This document shows, piece after piece, positions 29,752-38,997 of a stretch of DNA of 64,000 bases. Numbering within the stretch: the stretch's first letter is position 1; the number at the start of each line of letters is the position of its first letter. The notes under the pieces are model-generated. The model was not told where the DNA came from and did no database searches. It saw only the letters and a list, made by a program, of their open reading frames with translations. The position numbers and the translations under genes were made by a program. The stretch is taken from positions 124,001-188,000 of the forward strand of contig NZ_JAEUWU010000005.1 in the NCBI RefSeq assembly GCF_019754945.1. The letters are read 5' to 3'. The DNA is from Corynebacterium pseudokroppenstedtii (GTDB lineage Bacteria; Actinomycetota; Actinomycetes; Mycobacteriales; Mycobacteriaceae).

Positions 29752-31068
29752 TTAAACCTGTTCAAAGGCCTGCTTGAGGTCGTTGATGATGTCGTCGATG
29801 TCCTCGATGCCGACAGAGAGTCGGATGGTCGACTCGTTGATTCCCGCCGCCCGCAGCGCCGGCTCATCGGACTGGGAGTGCGTGGTCGAGGCAGGGTGGA
29901 CGACCAGCGACCGCACGTCGCCAACATTGGCCAGGTCCGAGTGCAGCTTCAGGGCATCGATGAACTTCCACGCCGTGTCGCGCCCGCCATCGATGTCGAA
30001 TGAGAACACCGAGCCTGGGTACTTCAGCCCCAGCTTCTCCTTGACCGAATACCATGGCGAACTCTTCAGCCCAGGGAAGTTAACCTTCGTGACCTTCGGA
30101 TTGCTTTCCAGATATTCAGCGACTTTCTGCGCATTTTCGTTATGCTTTGCGATGCGCAGAGATAAGGTATCCAACCCTTGGGCCGTGACCCACGCGTTAA
30201 ACGGCGAGGGCGTCGCGCCCGTATCGCGGAGCAACCCCGCGCGAGCCTTCAACCCGAACGCCACATTCCCCAGGTCCGCGTACTTCAACCCGTGGTAGGC
30301 GGGATCCGGCTCGACAAAATCGGGGAACAGCGGCTTGCCGTCGCGCTCCACCGTCCAATCGAACTTTCCGCCGTCGATCAACACACCACCAAGCCCGGAT
30401 CCGTTGCCGGTGTAAAACTTCGTCAACGACGCCACAACAACGTCGGCACCGAGCTCCAAAGGACGAACGGCAGCCGCCGTCGCCACAGTATTGTCGACAA
30501 TCAACGGTACGGAATGCTTATGAGCGACCTCCGCGATGGCCGGAATGTCCAGGATATCGGCCTGCGGGTTGGCGAACGTCTCGCCATAAAACGCCACCGT
30601 GTTGTCCTTCGCGGCCGCGTCCCACGACTGCGGATCATCCGGGTCCTCCACGAACGTGACCTCAATCCCGAGCCGACGGAACGTGTGCGCCAACAGCGTC
30701 TCCGTGCCGCCATACAAGCGCGGCGACGACACAATATGCGACCCTGACCTCGCGATATTCAGGAACGCCGCCGTCTCCGCCGCCTGGCCGGATGCGAAGA
30801 GCACCGCATGCGTTCCACCCTCAAGGGAAGCCAACCTATTTTCGACGGCGGCCACCGTCGGATTTGTCAGGCGCGAGTAAATCGGGCCCTCGTCCTCCAG
30901 GCCGAAGCGCTGCTTGGCGTGCTCGGCGGAGTCGAAAACGTACGACGACGTGAGGTAAATCGGGAGGTTTCGTGAGCTTGTCTCACTATCCACGGGCTGG
31001 CCGGCGTGGATGGCGCGGGTCTCGAAGCCCCACTGGTCGGCGTTGCTGTTGTCGTACTTGGTGGTCAT
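29752..31068 (-). CDS. metY: O-acetylhomoserine sulfhydrylase
   Basis: PLP enzyme making homocysteine from O-acetylhomoserine and sulfide. The 438-residue chain matches the Cys/Met-metabolism PLP family: ASGQAAETAAFL (about 92-103), VDNTVATA (191-198), PLP-lysine Lys217 in VASLTKFYTGNG, and HPASTTHSQ near the C-terminus, a substrate-phosphate/carboxylate region. ATG 31068 has GAGG 7 nt upstream; the frame continues upstream only through leader and repeat. First gene of metYX, with a McbR-like operator about 180 nt upstream. Confidence 0.95.
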   Translation of the reverse strand: MTTKYDNSNADQWGFETRAIHAGQPVDSETSSRNLPIYLTSSYVFDSAEHAKQRFGLEDEGPIYSRLTNPTVAAVENRLASLEGGTHAVLFASGQAAETAAFLNIARSGSHIVSSPRLYGGTETLLAHTFRRLGIEVTFVEDPDDPQSWDAAAKDNTVAFYGETFANPQADILDIPAIAEVAHKHSVPLIVDNTVATAAAVRPLELGADVVVASLTKFYTGNGSGLGGVLIDGGKFDWTVERDGKPLFPDFVEPDPAYHGLKYADLGNVAFGLKARAGLLRDTGATPSPFNAWVTAQGLDTLSLRIAKHNENAQKVAEYLESNPKVTKVNFPGLKSSPWYSVKEKLGLKYPGSVFSFDIDGGRDTAWKFIDALKLHSDLANVGDVRSLVVHPASTTHSQSDEPALRAAGINESTIRLSVGIEDIDDIINDLKQAFEQV

Positions 31069-31116
31069 GGTGTTTCCTCGTAATTCTTTGTGTTGGGTTT
31101 GTGTGGTGGTTTTGTT

Positions 31117-31157
31117 GCCGGCGGGTTTCACGCTGTTGGGCTTGTATAACCGCCGGC
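31117..31157 (-). promoter_or_regulatory. structured leader of metY
   Basis: Perfect 8-bp inverted repeat GCCGGCGG / CCGCCGGC around a 25-nt loop, between the operator and the metY start. A short frame MPPREAGGYTSPTA overlaps it on the minus strand. Could be a translational attenuator; no known riboswitch core was recognised. Confidence 0.35.
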
Positions 31158-31242
31158 TTCCCGGGGTGGCATAACCGCGTGTGAAAAATGATGCGGTCGT
31201 TGCCTGACGATGAGCTCTTTTGAACTCGTAAGACGAGATTAA

Positions 31243-31258
31243 TGGACCGCTCGGTCTA
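31243..31258. promoter_or_regulatory. McbR-like operator upstream of metY
   Basis: TGGAC-CGCTCG-GTCTA matches the C. glutamicum McbR consensus TAGAC-N6-GTCTA with one change. Two more GTCTA half-sites stand at 31273-31277 and 31284-31288. McbR is the sulfur-metabolism TetR repressor; its presence in this genome is inferred. Confidence 0.6.
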
Positions 31259-31458
31259 GTGCAAACCGCTCTGTCTATTTTGTGTCTATATGTCCAGCGC
31301 AGAGCTATGAAAAAAACTAGACTAAGCGGTATGTAGGTTATGTGCTGTCCGACTTTTTTAGTCCACGGTCGGTGGGATGTGAATCTTGCAGTGGGGATGC
31401 TCATGCCTGTATGTCTGCGGCCCACGCGATGTTGTCGCACGGGCTTTGCGCCCGCTCG

Positions 31459-31587
31459 CTGGAAAACTGCGGTGGCATATAGGGGTCGGTTGTGAAAACT
31501 GCGGGGGAATATGGTCAATTTTTGGCGATTTTTCGCCCATATACCCCCGCACTTTTATTTGGACCGCATATCCCCCCCGCAGTTTTC
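31459..31587. repeat. palindromic intergenic repeat, copy B
   Basis: About 129 nt, roughly nine of ten bases identical to copy A. Units: two forward (31462, 31494) and two inverted (ending near 31555 and 31587) of GAAAACTGCGGGGGNATATG; the inner pair can form a stem GCGGGGGnATATGG with a nested GGCGA hairpin. It lies 390 nt upstream of metY. Confidence 0.85.
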
Positions 31588-32342
31588 AGTGCACTTCTCA
31601 ACAAGATTTCTCGGGGACCCCGTTTCCTGCCGGATCAATTCTTGAAAACCAGCGTATTCGATCAGGTAGTGGCTTTATCCTCCCGCCTCCGGACATGCCA
31701 AGCGTGAACTATCCACAGGTGCGTATTTATCGACAGCGGACTTGGCATGACATCCGATAACGACGGTTGCAGGCGCGATCCTCGTCCTATTCTCATGCGT
31801 ATCCGGTGCGGAGACTGAAAAAGTTGCACGCGATACGGGCTCTACTCGGTGAACTCGTGTTTTAGGCCTTGCGTTCGTGTTTCAAAAGTCGTAAGCCTCG
31901 CACGCCAGGAAATGACAAACGAAATAACGACCTGAGGGGGAATCGTGGAAGTAAACCGTGTCGTCAGGGGTAGAAGTATTTTCCCGGCGATAGTCCCCAT
32001 CCTGTGTACTGACCTGCGCAAACAGGGGTTCTCTGCAGAGAGGACATCGCGGCTGTGCGATCCGGTGACCAGGTTTGCCGTTATTCCACGAGGATCGCAA
32101 CACGTTGGGAGCAAGTGCAATTCCGTCACACAGCTAGCCGACGGAAGCATATCGGCCGGTGGAATCAAGCGTACCGAGAGGAACTACCCCAAGCTCGCGT
32201 TTTACTTCGGCCGCCACGAATATCCGAGACGTCACCAGAACGATGCAGGTCACGAAGCATATACGCACCGTATGCATCTTCGTACCAGCCCTATACGTAT
32301 CCACACCGGTACGCATATCCACCTCCTCACCTCGCGCCCAGT
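31588..32342. other. gene-poor stretch, no secure coding sequence
   Basis: No frame here has a recognisable domain. On the plus strand a Tyr/Pro-rich reading (about 32270-32340) runs into the decayed gene that follows. Two short minus-strand frames are considered separately. Composition is less GC-rich and less coding-like than neighbours, consistent with decay. Confidence 0.5.
31882..32103 (-). CDS. possible small zinc-ribbon-like protein (doubtful)
   Basis: A 73-residue frame with GTG start. It contains CPLCREPLF and, 30-40 residues later, YFVCHFLACEAYDF, a spacing loosely like a treble-clef or zinc ribbon. No ribosome site, no neighbours that support it, and the surroundings look decayed. 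I do not recognise a family. Listed because the paired Cys motifs are unusual for a random frame. Confidence 0.2.
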   Translation of the reverse strand: MLRSSWNNGKPGHRIAQPRCPLCREPLFAQVSTQDGDYRRENTSTPDDTVYFHDSPSGRYFVCHFLACEAYDF

Positions 32343-33343
32343 GCATCCCGCCACTTGGCTGCGCAGCGGGCCGAGCTCCTCGAGTTATGCATTCCCGAGC
32401 GTTCTAACGTCGTCAATCTGCCGGAGAACTCCCCGCTCTTACCCCTTATCACCACAATGTCCCCGCAGATGAAGAGGTGTACGACCGGGGTTCGCGCCGC
32501 CTCCGTCCGTCGATCCGGTATCGGCACGATGCGATAACCCGGATGCGCGCCCATTGGCTCACGCACCCCGAATGGGTTGCGGCGTCGATGTCCGCGCTCG
32601 CTATGTATGGGTGCCGCTACTTTGTCGACGAGGCGGACACGTTTGTGGTTCGGGCCGAGCGCAGGCGCGCGAGGACTCCGCTCCAGGTCTCGTCAATTGG
32701 CCTCGATGTGTCGGCCGGCATCGATTCTGCGTCGATCGAGACGGTCCTTATCGACGACATCACGCCGGGCCTGCGCCTTCTGACTCCGAAGCTCACGCTG
32801 GTGACTGCCGTGGCTTCGGCGTTCCGCGGGGGCTGTGTGGTGGCCGACTCCGCCTATTCCTGGGTTGCCTTCGGGGCTCGTGAGGGCGGTTCAAGTTGCC
32901 GACGTTGCCGGGGGTTCCTCGATGTGGATCCCGCGTAGGCCCTGACCAGCGAGGTCCCGCTGCGTTTCCGCCAGGAGGCTCGGCGCACGATTGCGTCGTT
33001 GTCCGATGTGGGTGCGGATTCGCCACCGGAGACGGCATTGCGACTACTGGCGTCGTTAGTATTGCCGACGGTTGTTACGCAGATTCGGATCGACGAGGGC
33101 GGGCAGCTTGTGACGTATGTTGATGTCGGCGATCCGGGGCTGAAGATCGCGTTGTTTTACGGCGGTGACCAGCATTTATGGCGTGGGCAGCGGGATCGCG
33201 ATAGCCGCGTGTGGGCGGTGATGCAGGACCAGGGGTGGTGGGGGCGGCGTGTGACTGCGGGGGATGTGCTGGACCCGCGGGCGCTGCTGGGGTCGATTCG
33301 GGCGGAGATCAATCGGAGGTCGGTGGGGGCGGCGTACCTGTGA
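32343..33343 (+). pseudogene. decayed DUF559/AbiEi-type endonuclease-like gene
   Basis: Three fragments read in order as one protein. Frame A (about 32343-32445) gives AAQRAELLELCIPERSN; a frameshift near 32440-32450 leads to frame B (HHNVPADEEVYDRGSRRLRP ... SAFRG), which stops at TAG 32936-32938; the same frame continues to 33343 as FRQEARRTIASLSD, then YVDVGDPGLKIALFYGGDQH and RGQRDRDSRVW...GWWGRRVTAGDVLDPRALLGSIRAEI. The last part has the layout of the Vsr/DUF559 endonuclease fold found in actinobacterial AbiEi-like proteins, but the expected YDG aspartate reads YGG. Frameshift, stop and altered active site point to an inactivated gene. A sequencing error could explain one lesion but hardly all. 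Confidence 0.55.
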
Positions 33344-33485
33344 TTTGACCTCCGACGCCAGAGCGCGCGCCAGGGAAACGCTACGCTCGAAATTCGTGAT
33401 GAGAGCCATCCACCCCCGTTTGGGCTCGGAATCAAATATCTCTTCCCGCGAGCTGTGGGGAGCGACTATTCTTGGTTGCAGAGCG

Positions 33486-33567
33486 AGTTCCCGCTGGCAA
33501 GGCAGTGAAACAAGATGGTACCCCGCTAGGAAAAGGCGTCGATGAAGTGGCCTTATGTCGGCGGGAA
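33486..33567 (+). repeat. bulged inverted repeat with T-box-like core
   Basis: AGTTCCCGC...GGCAAGGC pairs with GGCCTTATGTC...GCGGGAACT. The loop holds AACAAGATGGTACCCCGC, which resembles the T-box core (AAnnAGGGTGGTACCGCG) with one deletion. No specifier stem was recognised, so a true T-box is doubtful. Confidence 0.3.
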
Positions 33568-33750
33568 CTTGTTTATGATGCCGGCCCTACTACTCGCGGG
33601 GCTGAGGCATCGGCCCCTCCAACCGTGGGGATGAAATAAACACCCTGCTACAAAGTGGGGTAATAACCCGTCGTTGAGGTAGATCATCCTCGACGTGTCT
33701 CAAGTGAACATTCGCTCGAGGCAAAGGTAGCCTGATGGCACTCACGCAAG

Positions 33751-33771
33751 TGATCAGTAACTGATCAGTAA
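33751..33771. promoter_or_regulatory. tandem TGATCAGTAA motif upstream of aspA
   Basis: Two exact TGATCAGTAA copies, 11 nt apart centre to centre, inside outer CTCAC/GTGAG arms. The junction forms the palindrome ACTGATCAGT. Likely operator, factor unknown. Confidence 0.4.
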
Positions 33772-33900
33772 TGTGAGGGTGCGCGAATGGATTGTCGGCA
33801 CTCGGGGGAGAGCTTCCGCATCGAGGGGGGAATAAGCCAGGTCAACGCGCTGCCCACCCATGCAGCATGTTGTTACACCGATGACAGATCGAGGTTTACC

Positions 33901-35574
33901 GTGTCCGAGCAATCCGCATCCCGCCCCTCCGACAACCAGGGCAACGAACCAACTGATCAACAAAACGAGGTATCTCCGACGGCGACCTCCTCGGACTCCG
34001 CCGACCACCCCACCCCCTCGTCGGAAGCCTGGGACGTCCCGGTAGCCGCGCCGGGGTCGTCGTCGGAAAGAATCGGGGTCGTCATGACCTCGACGGACAT
34101 TATTACGTCGGCGGAAACGCACTCCCAACGGGCGAAGAGTGCGCAGAGTTTTCGTGAGGAAACCGACCTTCTAGGCACTCTACAGGTTCCCGCCGACGCC
34201 TACTACGGTGTGCACACGCTGCGCGCGGTCGAGAATTTCCAGATTTCGCGGACGAACATCAATCACGTTCCGGAGCTCATCCGCGGCATGGTGATGGTCA
34301 AGAAAGCCGCCGCCATCGCGAACCGCGAAGTCCACGCGCTACCAGCCAAAAAGGCGGAGGCGATTATTTGGGCTTGCGATCAGATTCTCGACAAGCACCG
34401 GGGGATGGATCAGTTTCCTATCGACGTGTTCCAGGGCGGCGCGGGCACTTCGGTGAATATGAATACGAATGAGGTCATTGCGAATTTCGCGCTCGAATAT
34501 CTGGGGGAGCCGAAGGGCAATTACGACGTTATCAATCCAAATGACGACGTCAATATGTCCCAATCGACGAATGACGCTTACCCAACCGGTTTTCGCTTAG
34601 GTTTGCACTTCGCGATTGAACAATTGGCAAACCATGTCGACGCTCTGGAACGCGCATTCTTGGCCAAGGGAAATGAATTCAACGACGTCATGAAAATGGG
34701 GAGGACGCAATTACAAGATGCCGTTCCCATGTCGTTAGGACAAGAATTCCGCGCGTTTGGAAACAACTTGGCGGAAGAGCGCAGCCAGCTGGAACGCGCC
34801 CAAAGCCAACTACGTGAAATGAACATGGGCGCGACGGCCATCGGCACCGGCCTGAACACCCCCGCGGGGTATCAAGCGGCGGTCATCCGCGCACTGAGCG
34901 CGGTATCGGGCCTGGACATTAAGCCCGCACGCGACCTCATCGAGGCAACCAGCGACACGGGCGCGTACGTCAACGCGCATTCGGCCGTGAAACGTCTGGC
35001 AATGAAACTATCGAAGATTTGCAATGATTTGCGTCTTCTGTCGTCGGGGCCGCGCGCCGGGTTAAACGAAATTAATCTCCCGGAGCGCCAGGCGGGTTCC
35101 TCGATTATGCCGGCGAAAGTTAACCCGGTTATTCCGGAAGTCGTTAATCAAATTTGTTTCAAAGTCTTTGGAAACGACGTCACCGTCGCGATGGCCGCGG
35201 AAGCCGGACAATTGCAGTTGAACGTGATGGAACCGGTGATCGCGCAATGCGCGTTCGAATCTGTGCGGTTCCTCGTGCGAGCCTGCACGACGCTGCGCAC
35301 CCGCTGCGTCATCGGAATCACCGCTAACGAGGACGTTTGCCGCCGTTATGTCGACAATTCGATCGGCATTATCACCTATCTGAACCCGCTGATCGGCCAC
35401 CACTGGGGCGATGTGATTGGTAAAGAAGCGGCTCGGACGGGCCGATCCGTGCGCGACCTCGTCCTGGAGAAAGGCCTGCTGGATAAGGACACCCTTGACG
35501 ACGTCCTCAGCCATCACAACCTCTTGAACCCCAGCTTCCACGGAAAGCTATACAACGGGGACGAGGAAGACTGA
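33901..35574 (+). CDS. aspA: aspartate ammonia-lyase
   Basis: Reversible deamination of L-aspartate to fumarate and ammonia; tetrameric cytoplasmic enzyme of the fumarase/aspartase superfamily. The 557-residue product has a Ser/Asp/Glu-rich N-terminal extension (~75 residues), then the core ESDLLG-like [38 protein letters not shown], and the superfamily signature [11 protein letters not shown]. It closely resembles C. glutamicum AspA, which has a similar extension. GTG 33901 is preferred to ATG 33787: GAGG lies 6 nt upstream. Convergent with icd. Confidence 0.95.
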   Translation: MSEQSASRPSDNQGNEPTDQQNEVSPTATSSDSADHPTPSSEAWDVPVAAPGSSSERIGVVMTSTDIITSAETHSQRAKSAQSFREETDLLGTLQVPADAYYGVHTLRAVENFQISRTNINHVPELIRGMVMVKKAAAIANREVHALPAKKAEAIIWACDQILDKHRGMDQFPIDVFQGGAGTSVNMNTNEVIANFALEYLGEPKGNYDVINPNDDVNMSQSTNDAYPTGFRLGLHFAIEQLANHVDALERAFLAKGNEFNDVMKMGRTQLQDAVPMSLGQEFRAFGNNLAEERSQLERAQSQLREMNMGATAIGTGLNTPAGYQAAVIRALSAVSGLDIKPARDLIEATSDTGAYVNAHSAVKRLAMKLSKICNDLRLLSSGPRAGLNEINLPERQAGSSIMPAKVNPVIPEVVNQICFKVFGNDVTVAMAAEAGQLQLNVMEPVIAQCAFESVRFLVRACTTLRTRCVIGITANEDVCRRYVDNSIGIITYLNPLIGHHWGDVIGKEAARTGRSVRDLVLEKGLLDKDTLDDVLSHHNLLNPSFHGKLYNGDEED

Positions 35575-35619
35575 CGGCCCGCTCGACATAGGTGCGCCAA
35601 AAACTGACGATGCGCTGAA

Positions 35620-35644
35620 GGCGGGGACACACTAAGTCCCCGCC
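35620..35644. terminator. hairpin between convergent aspA and icd
   Basis: Perfect 9-bp arms GGCGGGGAC / GTCCCCGCC with a 7-nt loop. No U-run on either strand, so an end-processing or weak terminator role. Confidence 0.5.
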
Positions 35645-35694
35645 CTACTCACCGAAACCTACTGGCGCAGGTCATCCCCAACGCAGGTAAACCC

Positions 35695-37911
35695 CTACTG
35701 GTGCAAATCGTCGATGATCGTGTTGAACGTCTTCGACGGCCGCATCACCGCGTTCACCTTGTCATCCGACGGCCAGTAGTAGCCGCCCAAGTCGACCCTG
35801 GAGCCCTGCACAGAGAGCAGCTCTTCCGCGATCTGATCCTTCTTCTCGTCGAGAGCGTCGGCAATCGGCTTGAATGCCGCAGCTAAATCGGCATCGTCGG
35901 TCTGCTGAGCCAAAGCCTTCGCCCACCCCAACGCGAGGTAGAAGTGCGAGCCGCGGTTGTCGATCTCGTTGACCTTACGCGACGGAGAATGCCCCTCTTC
36001 CAGCACACTCTCGGTGGCTTTATCCAGTGCATCGGCAAGGATCCCGGCGCGATCGTTCCCGTCCTTACGGGCAAAGAAGCGGAACGACTCCGCCAGAGCA
36101 AGGAACTCACCCAGCGAATCCCAACGCAGGTGGTTCTCCTCCTGCAGCTGCTGCACGTGCTTCGGTGCGGATCCGCCCGCACCGGTTTCGAAGAGCCCGC
36201 CACCAGCGATCAGCGGAACCACAGACAGCATCTTCGCCGACGTGCCCAGCTCCATGATGGGGAAGAGGTCGGTGAGGTAGTCACGCAGCACGTTGCCGGT
36301 GACAGAGATGGTGTCCTCGCCCTTGCGGATGCGGTCGATCGAGTACTTCGTGGCGGCGACGGGATCCATGATCTGGATGTCCAGGCCGTCGGTGTCCTCG
36401 TCCTTCAGGTATTCCTCGACCTTGGCACGCACGTTGTTGTCGTGCGCGCGCTCCGGGTCGAGCCAGAACACGGCCGGCATTCCCGACAGGCGTGCGCGTT
36501 CAACAGCCAGGCCGACCCAGTTGCGCACCGGGATGTCCTTCGTCTGGCAGGCGCGCCAAATGTCGTTGGCCTCGACGTCGTGTTCCATGAGTACGGTGCC
36601 GGACTTGTCGACGACCTGCACTTTGCCGTCGGTCGGCATCACGAAGGTTTTGTCGTGCGAACCGTATTCTTCCGCCTTCTGAGCCATGAGCCCGACGTTC
36701 GGCACGGTGCCCATCGTCGTCGGATCGAAAGCGCCATTCTCGCGGCAGTCGTCGATAACTGCCTGGTAAACACCGGCATATGACGAATCCGGAATGACCG
36801 CCAAGGTGTCTTGCTCTTTGTCATCGGCGTTCCACATGTGGCCCGAGGTGCGGATCATCGCGGGCATGGAGGCGTCGATAATGACGTCCGACGGGACGTG
36901 GAGGTTCGTGATGCCCTTGTGGGAGTTCACCATCGCCAGAGCAGCGTTGTCCTTCAGGGCCTGGTCGAAGGCGTCCTTAATCTCGGCCCCATTGTCGAGA
37001 TCCGACAGGCCCTCGAGAATGGCGCCTAAACCGTTTTCGCCATTGAGCCCGGCGGCCAGCAGTTCCTCGCCGTACTTGTCGAACACGTCGTGGAAGTAGG
37101 CGCGAACCACGTGGCCGAAGATCACGGGATCCGACACTTTCATCATGGTTGCCTTCAGGTGGACAGAGAACAGCACGCCCTCTGCTTTCGCGCGGCTGAC
37201 CTGGGCGCGGAGGAACGTATCCAGCGCCTTCGCGCTGAGCACAGTGCCGTCGACAATCTCGCCCTTGAGAACGGGGAGGGACTCCTTAAGAACAGTGGTT
37301 TCACCATTCGGGGCGACAAGCTGAATCCGCAGCTCGTCGTCGTTCTCAAGAACCACCGACTGCTCGTTGTGACGGAAATCCTCCGACTCCATCGTCGACA
37401 CATTGGTCTTGGAGTCCTTGCTCCATTCACCCATCGTGTGCGGGTGCTTGCGGGCGAAATTCTTCACGGCCTTCGGCGCGCGGCGGTCCGAGTTGCCCTC
37501 ACGCAAAACGGGGTTAACAGCAGAGCCCTTGACTGAGTCGTAGCGGGCGCGGGCATCGCGTTCCTCGTCCGTCGACGGTTCCTCGGGGTAATCCGGAAGA
37601 TCGTATCCCGCAGCCTGAAGCTCCTTAATCGTTGCCTTCAACTGGGGTACCGACGCCGAAATGTTCGGTAGCTTCACAATATTTGCGTCCGGGGTCTTTG
37701 CCAGCGCACCCAGTTCGGCCAGCGCATCGTTGACCCGCTGGTTCTCCGGCAGCACATCATTGAACGCCGCCAACGTGCGCGCCGCCAATGAAATATCCCG
37801 GGTTTCGACGTCGACACCGGCGGTTGACGCAAACGCTTCCACCACTGGCTTCAACGAATACGTTGCCATCAAAGGCGCTTCATCGGTACGGGTGTAGATA
37901 ATTGTTCCCAT
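35695..37911 (-). CDS. icd: isocitrate dehydrogenase, NADP-dependent, monomeric type
   Basis: TCA-cycle oxidative decarboxylation of isocitrate to 2-oxoglutarate with NADPH production. At 738 residues it belongs to the single-chain IDH family typical of Corynebacterium, distinct from the ~420-residue dimeric type. Characteristic stretches are [17 protein letters not shown] (about 166-182), [24 protein letters not shown] in parts (about 345-370), and the C-terminal [23 protein letters not shown] 37911 lies some 12 nt after AGGGAG. Upstream region holds candidate operators. Confidence 0.97.
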   Translation of the reverse strand: MGTIIYTRTDEAPLMATYSLKPVVEAFASTAGVDVETRDISLAARTLAAFNDVLPENQRVNDALAELGALAKTPDANIVKLPNISASVPQLKATIKELQAAGYDLPDYPEEPSTDEERDARARYDSVKGSAVNPVLREGNSDRRAPKAVKNFARKHPHTMGEWSKDSKTNVSTMESEDFRHNEQSVVLENDDELRIQLVAPNGETTVLKESLPVLKGEIVDGTVLSAKALDTFLRAQVSRAKAEGVLFSVHLKATMMKVSDPVIFGHVVRAYFHDVFDKYGEELLAAGLNGENGLGAILEGLSDLDNGAEIKDAFDQALKDNAALAMVNSHKGITNLHVPSDVIIDASMPAMIRTSGHMWNADDKEQDTLAVIPDSSYAGVYQAVIDDCRENGAFDPTTMGTVPNVGLMAQKAEEYGSHDKTFVMPTDGKVQVVDKSGTVLMEHDVEANDIWRACQTKDIPVRNWVGLAVERARLSGMPAVFWLDPERAHDNNVRAKVEEYLKDEDTDGLDIQIMDPVAATKYSIDRIRKGEDTISVTGNVLRDYLTDLFPIMELGTSAKMLSVVPLIAGGGLFETGAGGSAPKHVQQLQEENHLRWDSLGEFLALAESFRFFARKDGNDRAGILADALDKATESVLEEGHSPSRKVNEIDNRGSHFYLALGWAKALAQQTDDADLAAAFKPIADALDEKKDQIAEELLSVQGSRVDLGGYYWPSDDKVNAVMRPSKTFNTIIDDLHQ

Positions 37912-38295
37912 GGTGGGGCAAAACTCCCTTACTCGCTAAATATTGTTCAGGATTATGCGTGCTGTGCGTTCCGAGGCCGGTGTCCGGGTTCTAGCACTGC
38001 CGACGGTGTGCAGATGTTGCGATCTGCATATGATGTGCATATACAGCGTTGATTTGCGGATTCGGGCAGTGCGTCATCACCTAGACAAGGCCTGGGTAGC
38101 AAAGCTATCAACATAGCGGATACTTCCTTTTTCTAGAGTACGTGACGACGCCACAAATGCGACTCCACGATGTGACGCACCCCCACAGACGGGGCGACGA
38201 TACGCTCGTTGGGGAGGCGGGGATGTGACGGTTGGTCCCCGCAGCTGGGGCTGGGGAGGGCGATGGGCGTGCCTACCTGGCTGGAGCGGAGTCCC
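37912..38295. promoter_or_regulatory. promoter region of icd
   Basis: No gene in 384 nt. A perfect inverted repeat TGCAGAT-N6-ATCTGCA (38009-38028) is followed by two TGCATAT copies, a likely operator. The end nearest tetR is G/C-run rich (38168-38300) with several CCCC-N6-GGGG mini-hairpins, probably after tetR. Confidence 0.4.
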
Positions 38296-38862
38296 CTAGG
38301 GCGCTATTCCCCGCGCGAAGGTGTCCAGTAACCATGTGGAAAAGCCCGGTTCGAGTTGCTCCAACGTGGCTGGAAGAGGCCTGCTCAGAAGGCCCACTCC
38401 CATTTGGAACTGTGCTGGGCTGATTTCTGGGCGAACCAGCCCACCGTTTTTAGCGCGATTCAGGACGGGTTCCACCTGACTCAAAGCCTTCGTGCGTAAA
38501 GCTGTAATCCGATCATAAAGTTCGGGCGACACAGCGATTTTTTCAGCTATTTGTGCCACCAAAGCGCCCATTCGTAATTCGTAATCGTCGGCAATGAAAG
38601 CTGACCATGTAGTGGCTGGATCTTCATCCCAGGACGGCGCGTCAACGTACTGATCACACACTGCTTTGAACCGGGCCACCATTTCTTCGGCGACGCCCAC
38701 AAAGAGGTCCTCGCGTGTAGGGAAGTGCCGGTAGAGGGTAGCGATTCCAACCCCAGCATCCTGCGCGATGGACCGCAGTGAAATATCTGGACCGTTGGTG
38801 GCAAAACCTTGCCACGCAGCGTCAATGATGGCGGCACGGCTGGCAGTCGCGTCTGCACGCAC
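38296..38862 (-). CDS. TetR family transcriptional regulator
   Basis: A 188-residue repressor with an N-terminal helix-turn-helix (about 8-55; ISLRSIAQDAGVGIATLYRHF is the recognition part, here split at 20 residues) and an all-helical ligand domain resembling the SACE_7040-type C-terminal domain. GTG 38862 has AGGAG 7 nt upstream. It is divergent from a membrane protein gene; the two share a strong double palindromic operator, so autoregulation and control of that neighbour are expected. Ligand unknown. Confidence 0.9.
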   Translation of the reverse strand: MRADATASRAAIIDAAWQGFATNGPDISLRSIAQDAGVGIATLYRHFPTREDLFVGVAEEMVARFKAVCDQYVDAPSWDEDPATTWSAFIADDYELRMGALVAQIAEKIAVSPELYDRITALRTKALSQVEPVLNRAKNGGLVRPEISPAQFQMGVGLLSRPLPATLEQLEPGFSTWLLDTFARGIAP

Positions 38863-38947
38863 GATGTTTCTCCTAGTGGTGTGGTCTCAGCGCTTGAAAC
38901 CGTTGATGGGGTCACATTCTGTCACGTCTGGCGCGTTTGCACCAATC

Positions 38948-38997
38948 TAAACGGAGCGCTATGCTCCATTTATATCCGGAGCGGAACGCTCCGTTTA
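38948..38997. promoter_or_regulatory. double TetR operator
   Basis: TAAACGGAGCGCTATGCTCC (38948-38967) and its near-complement GGAGCGGAACGCTCCGTTTA (38978-38997) form a 50-nt palindrome with a 10-nt AT-rich centre; each arm is itself a GGAGCG/CGCTCC palindrome. Overlaps the likely promoter. Confidence 0.75.

Larger units (their letters stand above)
33344..33900. other. structured upstream region of aspA
   Basis: No convincing gene in 557 nt. It contains a bulged inverted repeat at 33486-33567, a GATGCC/GGCATC hairpin at about 33577-33612, a run resembling the end of a type I-E CRISPR repeat (GTGGGGATGAAA, single copy), and the tandem TGATCAGTAA motif near 33751-33771. An in-frame ATG at 33787 could extend aspA, but GTG 33901 has a proper ribosome site. 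Confidence 0.5.

Noticed and set aside
32134-32346. Minus-strand 70-aa frame with a hydrophobic segment
   Set aside because: No ribosome site or homology; overlaps the Tyr/Pro-rich reading on the other strand and lies in a decayed region.
33577-33650. GTGGGGATGAAA like the end of a type I-E CRISPR repeat, beside a similar 29-mer
   Set aside because: Only one or two imperfect units without spacers and without cas genes.
38168-38310. CCCC-N6-GGGG mini-hairpins about 55 nt apart, CRISPR-like
   Set aside because: Flanking bases of the units are not conserved, spacing is below a type I-E period, and there are no cas genes.
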